A DNA stretch of 37,522 bases, from the IMG/VR virus record IMGVR_UViG_3300032245_000448, positions 1 through 37,522 of that record. One strand, 5' to 3'. The DNA is from a virus. Below, piece by piece: positions 8,950 through 18,192 of this stretch (positions are counted from its first letter, which is position 1; the number at the start of each line of letters is the position of its first letter). The translations under genes and the position numbers were made by a program. A model generated the notes under the pieces. It ran no database searches, was not told the DNA's origin, and was given only the letters and a program-made list of their open reading frames with translations.

Positions 8950-9177
8950 ATGACAACACAAATAAAAAATAGTGATGATTTATTAAGTTATTTAGTGAGC
9001 CAAGCCAATTCAGGTCAAAAGAATTGGTTTGGTTTTGCTCAACAACGCTTAACAGGCATTAATTTAGCTCATGAAATTGCAAAAAATCATGCAGATAAAA
9101 TGTCACCTGAAGAAGCAGTTGATTATGCTATTAAACTTAATAATGCTATTTACCATAAAATAATTAAGGCAGATTAA
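8950..9177 (+). CDS. Small helical protein in tail module
   Basis: The 75-residue, mostly helical protein has no recognised family. It carries 'FGFAQQRLTGINLAHEIAKNHADKMSPEEAVDYAIKLNNAIYHKII', with no transmembrane segment or signal peptide. It has a clear SD (AAAAAGGAAAAGAA) and its stop overlaps the next start (TAATG), so it is probably translated as part of the late operon. Its place between the tube protein and the gp10-like protein suggests a tail-assembly or morphogenesis role, which is inference only. Confidence 0.6.
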   Translation: MTTQIKNSDDLLSYLVSQANSGQKNWFGFAQQRLTGINLAHEIAKNHADKMSPEEAVDYAIKLNNAIYHKIIKAD

Positions 9178-9746
9178 TGGAAACTCAATTTCAAGTATCA
9201 GGGGTTAAAGAAACTCTTGATGTATTTGAAGATTTAAGAGTTCAAATTGGTGATAGTAAAAAAACAAGTAGAATTCTTGTTAAAACTGTTGCCGAAGCTA
9301 TGAAGCCTGTGTTAGCTATGGCTAAAGGATTGGTTCCTAAAGATACAGGCATGCTAGACCGATCATTATCTATTGTTAGTCGCAGACCTACAAATAAAGA
9401 TATGAGATCAAAATATGTTAAGCCTACAGATTCAGCAATCGCTTTAGTGACTACTAAACCAATTCCCAAAAAGTTAAAACAACAACTTCGTGCTTCTTTT
9501 GCAGAAAGCGGTAAAGATAAATCTGAATATAGAAAATTTGCTAAAAAATTCTATAAAGATCAGGATAGATTTTATGATGCTCGCGCTATTGCAAATGAAT
9601 TTGGAACTGCAAACAAACCTGCAGAACCATATTTAAGAGTTTCATTGGAAAGCCAACAACAAGTAGTATCAAATTTATTGGCAAATTTATTAAAAATAAA
9701 TATAGAAAAATTTAAAGCTAAAAACCCAACTACACAAGGAAAATAA
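9177..9746 (+). CDS. HK97 gp10-like tail completion protein
   Basis: This 189-residue protein resembles the HK97 gp10/minor tail family. The signature 'MAKGLVPKDTGMLDRSLSI' near residues 48-66 and the C-terminal 'ANEFGTANKPAEPYLRVSLES' near 140-160 are the conserved blocks (LVP.DTG.L..S and EFGT...A.P.lRP). Between them is a Lys-rich helical insert with 'KKFYKDQDRFY'. It is usually encoded between the connectors and the tube, but here it lies after the tube gene, a mild gene-order shift. Confidence 0.75.
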   Translation: METQFQVSGVKETLDVFEDLRVQIGDSKKTSRILVKTVAEAMKPVLAMAKGLVPKDTGMLDRSLSIVSRRPTNKDMRSKYVKPTDSAIALVTTKPIPKKLKQQLRASFAESGKDKSEYRKFAKKFYKDQDRFYDARAIANEFGTANKPAEPYLRVSLESQQQVVSNLLANLLKINIEKFKAKNPTTQGK

Positions 9747-9749
9747 GAC

Positions 9750-10220
9750 ATGAGTAAATTAGGATCAGCCCTCGGTAAAAAATACGAGGAAAATAGATTG
9801 TCGGTATTAACAAGAACTTTTGAATTAGGAAATCATACTTTTAAAGTAAGAATTCCATCAGTAAATGAAATTGAAACAATTTATAATTATTTTAAAAATC
9901 CTGATGAAGATAAGGTAGAAGTAATTTATCAAGAAATAATTAAAAGCTTTCCTGATATTGAAAAAGAGGAAGGTGTTGAAATTAAAGACAATGATATTGT
10001 TATTGATGGCAGATCATTAAGAGAAACTGCAAAAAATAAACATTCATTGCAATATAGAATAGTTGAATATATTAAATTCCTTATTCCCGAAACAGGTTCT
10101 TTGGAAGATTTAACTTATGAAGATGTGGAATCAGAATTCCCTCTTGCGGTTCAACTTACTTTAGTTGATAAAATTAATGAAGTTATTAGTCCTGATTATA
10201 AGGAAGTTCGCTCAAAGTAA
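9750..10220 (+). CDS. Tail assembly chaperone, G-like (0-frame)
   Basis: The 156-residue, acidic product lies immediately before an overlapping -1 frame ORF and the tape measure gene, the classical position of lambda G/GT chaperones. These hold the tape measure during tail assembly and are absent from the virion. It contains 'RTFELGNHTFKVRIPSVNEIETIYNYF', like tail-chaperone N-domains, with no enzymatic motif. The reading frame ends with Ser-Lys-stop at 10212-10220. Before this stop, the -1 frame is open from 10202 and continues into the next ORF, so a frameshifted 270-residue fusion is expected. Confidence 0.7.
   Translation: MSKLGSALGKKYEENRLSVLTRTFELGNHTFKVRIPSVNEIETIYNYFKNPDEDKVEVIYQEIIKSFPDIEKEEGVEIKDNDIVIDGRSLRETAKNKHSLQYRIVEYIKFLIPETGSLEDLTYEDVESEFPLAVQLTLVDKINEVISPDYKEVRSK
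10212..10220 (+). promoter_or_regulatory. Candidate -1 programmed frameshift site (C TCA AAG TAA)
   Basis: The 0-frame codons are TCA AAG TAA. Slipping one base back at AAG lets tRNA-Lys re-pair with AAA, and translation continues GTA ACT AGC into the T-like frame. The overlap of the two frames is limited to 10202-10220, because the -1 frame has TAA at 10199. The adjacent stop codon could promote pausing. The site is not a textbook X XXY YYZ heptamer, since only the A-site codon re-pairs well, so the exact slip codon is uncertain. Confidence 0.5.
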
Positions 10221-10252
10221 CTAGCTCGTTAAGAACCCAAGTCAAAGCGGCT

Positions 10253-10561
10253 ATGATCTTTAACGGGCATACACAAGACACTATAGACGCATTAGATGAA
10301 GCAACATGGAACGAAATAACTATCATGTATGCTGATGGGTTAGTTGGGAATAGAAATCTTATAGCGACCCTAGGAAAGCTTACTACAGGGGTATTTAATT
10401 ATATGCGACCAAGTAGTGGATTGCCTTATGATCTAAAAAGCGTCATTGGTAGTGCTTATGGTTATATATATGATGATAAAGAAACTAATCCTAGCAATTC
10501 TTTATTAACATTTATGAGCCAAGCACCAGGATTTACAATGGACAAATTTAAAGGCAAATAA
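10253..10561 (+). CDS. Tail assembly chaperone, T-like domain
   Basis: The ATG-initiated ORF is 102 residues, but its frame is open upstream to 10202. There it encodes a protein-like lead (VTSSLRTQVKAAM) continuous with 'IFNGHTQDTIDALDEATWNEI'. No SD is seen before the ATG at 10253, where the preceding bases are GTCAAAGCGGCT. Expression as the C-terminal part of a G-T fusion by -1 frameshifting is therefore more likely than independent initiation. The stop shares an A with the tape measure ATG (TAATG). The product should bind the tape measure protein. Confidence 0.7.
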   Translation: MIFNGHTQDTIDALDEATWNEITIMYADGLVGNRNLIATLGKLTTGVFNYMRPSSGLPYDLKSVIGSAYGYIYDDKETNPSNSLLTFMSQAPGFTMDKFKGK

Positions 10562-12306
10562 TGGCTATTATTTCAAGATTAGCAGTTTTACTTGGACTTG
10601 ATGCAGGCGAATTTAATGCAGGTTTAGGTAAAGCTAAAGACAAGGTAGATAGTTTTAGTCTTGGCGCTAAAATAGGTTTAGGCACAGTCGCTGCTGCTTT
10701 TGTAGCTGCGGGCAGAAATGCCATTATGTTTGCGGATGAAATATCCGATGTCGCAAAAGCCAATGAAGTCGCAGTATCTTCAGTTCTTGGATTATCCCAA
10801 GCATTAACAGTCAATGGTGGTAGTGTTGATAGCACCGCTCGAATATTTTCATCATTCACCAATAAAGTAGATGAAGCAATCCAAGGTTCAGGAAAGCTTC
10901 GCAAATCATTCCAAGAATTAGGCATATCCACAAAAGATTTAGCTTCATTAACTGAACAACAGTTATTTGAAAAAACTTTAGTAGCACTTTCAAAAATTGA
11001 AGACCCTGTTCATAGAAATGCATTGGCTTTTGAATTGTTATCAAAGGCAGTTAAAGGTGTTGATATTAAAGGTCTTGGTGATGATTATGCAAAAGCTAAA
11101 GAACAATTTAAAGATAGCGATAAAACATTCAATGATATAAATACATCTATTGATGAAATGAAACTTCATTGGATGGATTTTAAAGTCAAATTAGCTAATG
11201 ACTTATTGCCATTCCTTCAATTATTAAATAGACAATTTGAAGTATTATCTGAAAACAGTAAAAAATTTGCTGCTGGCGAAGGCATAAATAAATGGGCTTC
11301 AGCAGCTTATCAAAAAAAATCTATTGCTAGTGAAGGATCAACATCACCATCTAGTCCTTTTGGATTTATTGCTCCTATGTATGATCCAATAAAAATAACT
11401 CAAGCAAATAAATTAAGGGAGCTTGGATTAACTGAAGATGAAAAAAAAGCTAAAGAATTATTAAAAACACAAACAGAATTTTATGATAAAGAAGTTGCTA
11501 TATCTAAAGCTAAAGCTGGAAGACTTCAAAAAGAAAATGAATTTGCATTTCTTGGTGAAGCTGAAAGAAAAAGAGAACTTGATCTTTATGATATACAACA
11601 AAAATTACTTGTATTAGAAATTGAAAAGAAAATGACTAAAGAGCAAATTGCTCAATATGGTGAAGTTGAAAGAGCAAGAGTTCAAGAAGAATATAGGATT
11701 GCTCAATCTCAAAAAACTTTTGAATATGGATGGAAAAAGGCTTATACATCTTATGTTGAAAATGCTACTAATGCAGCAAAAATGGGTGAGCAAGCTTTTG
11801 TATCTGTAACACAAAATATGGAATCTGCTTTAGATACTTTTGTATCAACAGGCAAACTTAAATTTGGCGATTTGGCTCGTAGCATTATTGCTGATCTTAT
11901 TAAAATTCAAATGCGCGCTCAAATGACTTCTTTATTTAGTGGTCTTGGAAGTTTACTTGGTTTTGGTGGCGGTGGCGCTGGAATGTTCACAGGATCAACA
12001 GGCATGATTGGCGGATCAATATTAAAAGGATCAGCAGGCGGTAACGAATTAGGAAATATGGAGCCTTCAATTGTTGGTGAAAATGGTCCTGAATTATTTA
12101 TTCCTAAATCCGCTGGAACTGTAGTTCCTAATAATAGAATGGGATCATTAATGGGCGGTGGACCTCAAGTAGTGTATAATGGCACAGTAATACAAAATAT
12201 GCAGGCTATTGATACGCAATCAGCACAACAATTTTTAGCTAAAAATAAACAAGCGATTTGGAGTGCTAATCAATCAGCACAAAGATCACTTCCACAAAGT
12301 AGATAA
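10561..12306 (+). CDS. Tail tape measure protein (lambda gpH-like C-terminus)
   Basis: The 581-residue protein sets tail length and crosses the host envelope during DNA entry. It starts 'LGLDAGEFNAGLGKAKDKVDSF', the usual tape measure opening, followed by a hydrophobic Ala/Gly segment at about 40-55. A long coiled-coil stretch rich in Lys/Glu runs at about 300-400. The C-terminal lambda-type domain has 'KFGDLARSIIADLIKIQMRA', a Gly-rich hydrophobic stretch and 'GENGPELFIPKSAGTVVPN'. At about 0.15 nm per residue it implies a tail near 85-90 nm, which is short for a siphophage. No peptidase or lysozyme domain is visible inside it. Confidence 0.92.
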   Translation: MAIISRLAVLLGLDAGEFNAGLGKAKDKVDSFSLGAKIGLGTVAAAFVAAGRNAIMFADEISDVAKANEVAVSSVLGLSQALTVNGGSVDSTARIFSSFTNKVDEAIQGSGKLRKSFQELGISTKDLASLTEQQLFEKTLVALSKIEDPVHRNALAFELLSKAVKGVDIKGLGDDYAKAKEQFKDSDKTFNDINTSIDEMKLHWMDFKVKLANDLLPFLQLLNRQFEVLSENSKKFAAGEGINKWASAAYQKKSIASEGSTSPSSPFGFIAPMYDPIKITQANKLRELGLTEDEKKAKELLKTQTEFYDKEVAISKAKAGRLQKENEFAFLGEAERKRELDLYDIQQKLLVLEIEKKMTKEQIAQYGEVERARVQEEYRIAQSQKTFEYGWKKAYTSYVENATNAAKMGEQAFVSVTQNMESALDTFVSTGKLKFGDLARSIIADLIKIQMRAQMTSLFSGLGSLLGFGGGGAGMFTGSTGMIGGSILKGSAGGNELGNMEPSIVGENGPELFIPKSAGTVVPNNRMGSLMGGGPQVVYNGTVIQNMQAIDTQSAQQFLAKNKQAIWSANQSAQRSLPQSR

Positions 12307-12308
12307 TT

Positions 12309-12992
12309 ATGGCTTCATTAAATACGATACTTTCTATTTCTGAATCTGTTGGTATTACTGACCAACGATTTATCGGTCAAACAATGAGCCGCAATCAAAG
12401 AATTGCTACTTCAGAAATCTTATCAGTTCAACCTTTTGGCTTTGAAATGAAGCCTATGAATTATTTGCTTTTAAGTCAAAATAAAAGCTTATTAAGTTAT
12501 TTAAGAACTATTGATCGAGAATATGAAGGCTATTTAAACTTTGGCTCTACAGGCTGGGTTAATTATATTCAATATCAAGGTGATATGACATCATCTCAAA
12601 TTGGTGCTTGTCAATATCAAACTTCATCAGCCAATAAAACTATTGTTCTTGGAAATCTTCCTGCAATATCTTCAAGTGCTTATATTGTTAAAATAGGAGA
12701 TTTCTTACAAATTGATCGCTATGCTTATATAGCGACTGCTAATGTTCAAAGAGGATCAGGCACAACAGTTAATATTCCCGTTCATAGAACTATTATGACA
12801 ACTCTTTTAAGTCCTATGAATGCAGTTATTGGTCAATATGGAACTACACAATCATTAGGTGGAGCTACATTTACGGGTGTAACTTTCCCTGTCATTTTAG
12901 TTCAGTATCCAAATTACACTTTAGTCCCAATGACTAACGATTCTTTTATCGCATGGTCAAATACTTTTAGAGCTATTGAAGCGGTGCTATGA
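12309..12992 (+). CDS. Distal tail / minor tail protein (gpM-like position)
   Basis: The 227-residue beta-rich protein lies right after the tape measure, where lambda has gpM and other siphophages have a distal tail protein. I recognise no exact family. Visible features are 'PFGFEMKPMNYLLLSQNKSLLSYLRTID' and a C-terminal 'VTFPVILVQYPNYTLVP', with few charged residues and many Ser/Thr/Asn, as in baseplate proteins. Its stop overlaps the next start (ATGA). A structural role at the tail tip follows from gene order. Confidence 0.6.
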   Translation: MASLNTILSISESVGITDQRFIGQTMSRNQRIATSEILSVQPFGFEMKPMNYLLLSQNKSLLSYLRTIDREYEGYLNFGSTGWVNYIQYQGDMTSSQIGACQYQTSSANKTIVLGNLPAISSSAYIVKIGDFLQIDRYAYIATANVQRGSGTTVNIPVHRTIMTTLLSPMNAVIGQYGTTQSLGGATFTGVTFPVILVQYPNYTLVPMTNDSFIAWSNTFRAIEAVL

Positions 12993-13582
12993 ACAATATA
13001 ACACCAATACAAAATACCAATAATATAAGGATGGCAGACTTCGTAAGAGTTACGACTGCTTCCGCCGTTTATCGTTTTGCAACAACTCCAACTGCATTAA
13101 CAATTCCAGCCGTTGATAGCCAACCTTTTGATGCATTAGGTGCATTAGTTAAAATTGGCGATGTTCAACGAGATATTAAATCAACTGCTAACGAAACATC
13201 GGTTACTTTAGTTGGACTTGATACTGCTCTTTTAGGATGGGTTTTAGGACATGACATTAAAGGCTCAAAGATTGAGATGTGGCATGGATTTTTTAATACA
13301 AATAATGAGCTTATTACTACAGGCGGTTCAGGCGGTCTTTATAAATTCTTTACAGGCTATATAAGCGCTTTCCAAATATCAGAACAATGGATGGAAGAAG
13401 CAAGAGGATATGTAGGAACAATATCTATATCAGCTTCAAGCATTCAAATCATTCTTCAAAATAGAACTGCTGGAAGATATACCAATAATAATGCTTGGAC
13501 ATTTTTTAATCCAGGCGATACTTCTATGAATAGAGTTAGTTTTATTGAAACCATTAATTATGCTTTTGGCAAAACAGGTTGA
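12989..13582 (+). CDS. Tail tip / baseplate hub-like protein (gpL-like position)
   Basis: The 197-residue beta-rich protein includes the block 'ILQNRTAGRYTNNNAWTFFNPGD' followed by 'SFIETI', a pattern that occurs near the C-terminus of phage tail hub (gpL/DUF2163-type) proteins, plus 'GSKIEMWHGFFN' and 'FFTGYISAFQISE' strands. Lambda gpL binds an Fe-S cluster through Cys residues, and no comparable Cys set is present here. It overlaps both neighbours by four bases. Structural tail-tip function is likely, the exact family less so. Confidence 0.6.
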   Translation: MNNITPIQNTNNIRMADFVRVTTASAVYRFATTPTALTIPAVDSQPFDALGALVKIGDVQRDIKSTANETSVTLVGLDTALLGWVLGHDIKGSKIEMWHGFFNTNNELITTGGSGGLYKFFTGYISAFQISEQWMEEARGYVGTISISASSIQIILQNRTAGRYTNNNAWTFFNPGDTSMNRVSFIETINYAFGKTG

Positions 13583-14004
13583 TTAGATACGCTAACAAAT
13601 ACGATAAAGATAAGATAATAGAGCTACTTAAAGAGTTTGCAATAAAGACTAAAAGTCCTTTAACAGGCAATCCTTTAAGCTGGTCAAAAACTTATGTTGA
13701 ATCTATTTTAAATACAATCTTTGCAGGACATGGATTTATATTAATAGATGAAGAACAAACAGGATTTTTAGTGGCGGTAAAAACTCAATGCTTTTGGAAT
13801 GGGGAAATTATTCAATTGCAAGAAACAATGTTACATGCAAGATCAGATATATTAACTGCTAGATTAATTAAAGAATATATTAAAATAGCAAAAGAAATGT
13901 TAGGCAAAAATGAAATTCAACATGCGGTTATGGCTTCTTATGTTGGGGTTGATTTAAGTAAGTTTGGTTTAAAACAATTAGAAATTAAATGGGAAATTAA
14001 ATGA
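13579..14004 (+). CDS. GNAT acetyltransferase-like protein in tail-tip cluster
   Basis: The 141-residue protein reads from a TTG start (13579-13581) overlapping the previous stop. It has the alternating helix/strand pattern of a GNAT fold: 'MIRYANKYDKDKIIELLKEFA', then 'GHGFILIDEEQTGFLVAVK', a beta hairpin, and helix 'ARLIKEYIKIAKEML'. The acetyl-CoA pyrophosphate loop (Q/RxxGxG/A) is not clear. It occupies the place that gpK (NlpC/P60 peptidase) and gpI have in lambda. Similar GNAT-like ORFs are known in tail clusters of other aquatic phages, so it may be structural or may acetylate a tail or host target. Confidence 0.6.
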   Translation: MIRYANKYDKDKIIELLKEFAIKTKSPLTGNPLSWSKTYVESILNTIFAGHGFILIDEEQTGFLVAVKTQCFWNGEIIQLQETMLHARSDILTARLIKEYIKIAKEMLGKNEIQHAVMASYVGVDLSKFGLKQLEIKWEIK

Positions 14005-17000
14005 GCTTTGCAATAGTTCCATTATTAGCAAAAATAGGTATTGAAGGCGTATTGGCTGAAGTCATTGCTTTCGGTATTACTATGGTTGCTTCAACCATTA
14101 TTTCTAAAGTCTTTGCACCTTCAGCACCTGATATGAGCAATCTTAATGCTCAACAACCTAATCCAGGCAATCGACAACAACTTCCACCTGCAGGAGACAA
14201 TAAAATACCTGTAATTTATGGACAAGCTTATGTTGGCGGAATTATTACAGACCTTACTATTTCTCAAAACAATCAAGATATTTATTGGGTGTTTTCTTTA
14301 TCTGAAGTTACTAATACAGAATCAGGCGGCACTCCCGATACAATTACTTTTGGAAATGTGTATTGGGGTGGAAAACTTTGTATATTTGATCCAACAGATC
14401 AATGGAAAGTAACAGGATTAAAAGATGAATCAACAGGTGAAATTCAAGATGTTTCAGGATATATGGATGTTTATTTATATTCTAATGGCTCAAATAATCC
14501 AGCCAATAGTTCTCAATCTGCAATTTCAGTATTAAGCTCATCTAATCTTGTTTATCAATGGGATAGCTCAAAATTAATGAGCAATTGCGCTTTTGCAATT
14601 ATTCATCTTATTTATAATCAAGATAGAAATTTAACAGGATTAAATCAAACTAGATTTGAATTAACAAATTCAAGACATGCTCCAGGCGATTGCTTTTTAG
14701 ATTATTTAACATCAGAGCGATATGGCGCAGCTATACCTTTAGCTAATATCGATACTGCAAGTTTAACTGCATTAAATACTTATTCAAATCAATCATTTAC
14801 ATACACTCTTTATGGTGGCGGAACTGCAACTCAAGCTAGATTTACATTTAATGGAACTTTAGATACCAATCTTAAAATCATGCAAAACATTCAAGCTATG
14901 GCTGATTGTTGTGATTGCTTGGTTAAATATAATGAAATTACAGGTCTTTGGGGTGTAATAGTTCAAACTCCAACTTATTCTGTAGCTATAAATGTTAATA
15001 ATACTAATCTTATTGGCGCTATATCTGTAAGCCCTATTGATCTTAATAATTCATTTAATATTATTGAAGTTAAATTTCCTGATGGAACTGCAAAAGATTC
15101 ATTTAATTCCGCAACTTTTGATTTAGCTACAATTAATCCAAGTCTTTTATTTGCTAATGAACCTGTTAATAAACAATCAGTAAATCTTTATTTAGTTAAT
15201 AACTCTGTTCAAGCTCAATATCTTGCAAACCGCATGTTAGAAGCTGCAAGAGAAGATTTGCAATTACAAGTAGAAATCAATTATATTGGTCTTGAATTAG
15301 AAGCTGGCGATATTGTTACTGTAACTAATGCTAATTATGGATGGACTGCTAAATTATTTAGAGTGATGAAAGTCATTGAGAAATTTGGCGATGATGGAAG
15401 TATAGTTGCATCACTTAATTTAATGGAATATAATCCAGCCGTTTATGATGATAAAAATGTAACTGAATTTACTCCAAGTCCTAATACAGGTATTGGTAGT
15501 CCTTCAGCTTTTGGAACAGTTCCAGCCCCTGTTATTACGGCTCAATATCCGTCTATTGTTAATCCAGCATTTAATGTTCAAGTAACTACTTCAAGCGCTG
15601 GTATTACTCAATATGCTGAAGTATGGTATTCAGCTTATCAATATCCAACTGCAAGTCAATATATATTTGCAGGAACTACAGAAATTAATGCTAATGGCAA
15701 TCCTTATAATATTAATACTATTATGCCTATTGTGCAGTTATTTAATATACCTACAGGCGATTGGTATTTCTTTTGCAGAATGGTTAATGCTATTGCAACA
15801 AGTGATTATTCTTTAGCTTCTACAAAACTTACTTGGCGCCCAACAACATTTCAATATACAGACAGATATTTATCAGTTGCTTATGCAGATAATATTACAG
15901 GCACAAGTAATTTTAGTTTAAACCCTACAGGAAGACTTTATTATGGTCTTTATAATAATTCTTCTACAAGTCCATCAATGACACCATCAAACTATAAATG
16001 GTATTTAGCTGATCCTGCTTTTGGCACAAATAAATTCTTATGCTATATCAATAGAACAGGGCGTAAATTTAGTTTTGATACTGACTTTGCGGATTATGCT
16101 TCAGGCACAGGCGCTTTTGTGCCAACAACTATTGCAGACTTTGATCCTAGATTATGGTCAGCTTTACCTAATGGAACTAATGTTATTGATCTTGATGTTA
16201 AAACAGGTCAATTATTAACAACAGGAACAACAACTACAGGCACAGGTCAAGTTAAAGTATTAAATACAGGTGATGGTCAAGTTGTTGCTGCTTTAGATAC
16301 TTTTCTTGATTTTGGTGGACCAACCACTTATACAGGATCAGCAGCCACAATTACAATTGATGTTTATGGTCGAGTTGTTGGATTTACGACACCTGATAAT
16401 TTTTATTCTACTATTGCAAATTTTACTGCTACTTCAGGACAAACTGTATTTAGCGTAACTAGGGCTTCTACTTATATTTCAGGTCAATGTTTAGTATTTT
16501 TAAATGGATGTTTATTATCAACAACTGAATATACAGACACAAGTGGTTCGACAGGAACAGTTACATTATCAACAGGCGCTACATTAGGCGATATTGTATC
16601 TATTATTTCAATGAAAGCTATTTCAAGTGGCGTTTATTACGATAATACACACATGACTGTTGCAAGTGTAGCTACCAATGTAGTTACTTATGATTCTGCT
16701 CAATTGCCATATCAATATATTAATATTGGCGATAAAATGACATTTAGTAATTCAGGAACACCAACTCAATATACAGTTACAGGGATTAATTATACAACTC
16801 GACAAATAACATTTAGTGCTGCAGTTACAGGTGTTTCAGCAGGATATCCTATATATACTTATAGAGCATCAAGTTCAAGCTATCCTGTATTTAGTCGATA
16901 TGAAATAACTTTAACTAATGCTTCAGCTTATACACCTACTCAATGGGCATTTAATTCAGGATATGAACTTCCTTTTTATAATGGAACTGTAGTGCCTGAT

Positions 17001-17321
17001 GCTGATTATGATATTGTGGGAAATACTTATACTAATATTCCAGCAACTTCTAGCGGACTTTTAACAATTATTCAATTTAGTGGAAATAATACAACAACAC
17101 CAACAGGAACCATGCAAAATGTGCCTATTTATACGACAGTAGGACAATCAGGTTATTCATTTAATTTTACAAGTGGCGCTTTAAATATTTATGCTAATGG
17201 TGTATTATATGAAACAGGCGTGGATTACACTCCATTTACCAATAGTTATAATTTAGCAAATACGCCAACAGTTTCGTTTTTAGTGCAACAACAAACATTC
17301 GCTCGCGCAGGTGCGGCATAA
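14001..17321 (+). CDS. Tail tip attachment protein, gpJ-like
   Basis: The 1106-residue protein is the central tail-tip/host-specificity protein. It starts with a hydrophobic stretch (about 3-38), then a Pro/Asn-rich linker and 'GDNKIPVIYGQAYVGGIITDL' near 66-86. Such a stretch opens the gpJ-type hub. The middle has 'NLKIMQNIQAMADCCDCLV' and 'RMLEAAREDLQLQVEINYIGLELEAGDIVTVTN', typical of J hub domains III-IV, followed by a fibronectin-like region from about 500. The C-terminal half is Ser/Thr/Gly-rich, with a 'FTATSGQTVF...FLNGCLL' module near 805-850 repeated in the small fibre protein at 24431. Receptor binding is expected at the C-terminus. Confidence 0.9.
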   Translation: MSFAIVPLLAKIGIEGVLAEVIAFGITMVASTIISKVFAPSAPDMSNLNAQQPNPGNRQQLPPAGDNKIPVIYGQAYVGGIITDLTISQNNQDIYWVFSLSEVTNTESGGTPDTITFGNVYWGGKLCIFDPTDQWKVTGLKDESTGEIQDVSGYMDVYLYSNGSNNPANSSQSAISVLSSSNLVYQWDSSKLMSNCAFAIIHLIYNQDRNLTGLNQTRFELTNSRHAPGDCFLDYLTSERYGAAIPLANIDTASLTALNTYSNQSFTYTLYGGGTATQARFTFNGTLDTNLKIMQNIQAMADCCDCLVKYNEITGLWGVIVQTPTYSVAINVNNTNLIGAISVSPIDLNNSFNIIEVKFPDGTAKDSFNSATFDLATINPSLLFANEPVNKQSVNLYLVNNSVQAQYLANRMLEAAREDLQLQVEINYIGLELEAGDIVTVTNANYGWTAKLFRVMKVIEKFGDDGSIVASLNLMEYNPAVYDDKNVTEFTPSPNTGIGSPSAFGTVPAPVITAQYPSIVNPAFNVQVTTSSAGITQYAEVWYSAYQYPTASQYIFAGTTEINANGNPYNINTIMPIVQLFNIPTGDWYFFCRMVNAIATSDYSLASTKLTWRPTTFQYTDRYLSVAYADNITGTSNFSLNPTGRLYYGLYNNSSTSPSMTPSNYKWYLADPAFGTNKFLCYINRTGRKFSFDTDFADYASGTGAFVPTTIADFDPRLWSALPNGTNVIDLDVKTGQLLTTGTTTTGTGQVKVLNTGDGQVVAALDTFLDFGGPTTYTGSAATITIDVYGRVVGFTTPDNFYSTIANFTATSGQTVFSVTRASTYISGQCLVFLNGCLLSTTEYTDTSGSTGTVTLSTGATLGDIVSIISMKAISSGVYYDNTHMTVASVATNVVTYDSAQLPYQYINIGDKMTFSNSGTPTQYTVTGINYTTRQITFSAAVTGVSAGYPIYTYRASSSSYPVFSRYEITLTNASAYTPTQWAFNSGYELPFYNGTVVPDADYDIVGNTYTNIPATSSGLLTIIQFSGNNTTTPTGTMQNVPIYTTVGQSGYSFNFTSGALNIYANGVLYETGVDYTPFTNSYNLANTPTVSFLVQQQTFARAGAA

Positions 17322-17330
17322 GGGGAAAAA

Positions 17331-18179
17331 ATGACACAAGCATTTAATTTAAGTCAATTTGCCAATAAGGTAAATACTTCAGGACAAGCAGATTTAACAA
17401 CTGCGGTAACAGGAACTTTACCTGTAGCTAATGGCGGAACAGGTGCAACAACACTTACTTCAGGTTCAGTAGTTGTGGGCAATGGCACAAGTGCAGTTAC
17501 ATTAGTTGCTGCAGGTGCATCAGGAAATATTCTTACATCTAACGGAACAACTTGGACATCAGCGGCGGCTTCAGGTGGCGGCGCTTTACAAAATCAATTA
17601 TTTACTGCTCCAGGAACATGGACAAAACCAGCTAATGCAACTCAAGTTAAAGTTACTGTTATTGGTGGTGGCGGTTCAGCAGGCGGTGGTCAGTCATTTA
17701 ATGTGAACGGAAATTCAGGATCAACAACATCTTTTGGCTCGCTTGTTTCTTGCACAGGTGGCGGCGGTGGAAGCTATCCCGGTCAAGGAGCGGTAGGATC
17801 GCCGGGAAGTGCAACAGTATCAACAGGAACTGCTATTAAAACAGGAAGTATTCCACAAAACAATGGTCCTTCAGGAACATCATCAGGATTAATTCCATAT
17901 ATAAATATTGGTGGAATAATTGGAGCTAATTATGGTTCAGGAACAATTCCGGGCGGAACATACTCAACATCATCTTCACAAATAGCAGGTGCGGCTGGAA
18001 GTCCTTATGGAAGCCCTGGTGGTGGTAGTGCTTCAGTAGGTGGTGGTGGTGGTTATGCCGTTGCAATTTGTCCTGTATCAGGTCCTGTTGCAGTAACTAT
18101 TGGATCGGGCGGTGCAAGCAATCCATTATTTAGTGGTGGTGGCATGGGTGGTGCAGTTTTAGTAGAATTTGTAGGATAA
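17331..18179 (+). CDS. Tail fibre/adhesin with glycine-rich C-terminal domain
   Basis: The 282-residue protein contains a fibre repeat 'LPVANGGTGATTLTSGSVVVGNGT...GNILTSNGTTW' at about 30-75. After 'LFTAPGTWTKPANATQVKVTVIGGGG' comes a long Gly/Ser-rich domain to the end. This matches the glycine-rich tip domains of phage adhesins such as T-even gp38-like and Gly_rich_2 proteins, which bind host surface receptors through polyglycine loops. No catalytic motif is seen. The Gly-rich part is a likely hypervariable receptor-binding region. An SD (AGGGGAAAAA) precedes the start. Confidence 0.8.
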   Translation: MTQAFNLSQFANKVNTSGQADLTTAVTGTLPVANGGTGATTLTSGSVVVGNGTSAVTLVAAGASGNILTSNGTTWTSAAASGGGALQNQLFTAPGTWTKPANATQVKVTVIGGGGSAGGGQSFNVNGNSGSTTSFGSLVSCTGGGGGSYPGQGAVGSPGSATVSTGTAIKTGSIPQNNGPSGTSSGLIPYINIGGIIGANYGSGTIPGGTYSTSSSQIAGAAGSPYGSPGGGSASVGGGGGYAVAICPVSGPVAVTIGSGGASNPLFSGGGMGGAVLVEFVG

Positions 18180-18192
18180 GAAAGGAAAAATT

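Noticed and set aside
10548-10931. 127-residue minus-strand ORF over the start of the tape measure gene
   Set aside because: It is antisense to a strongly supported gene and carries no recognised motif or SD.
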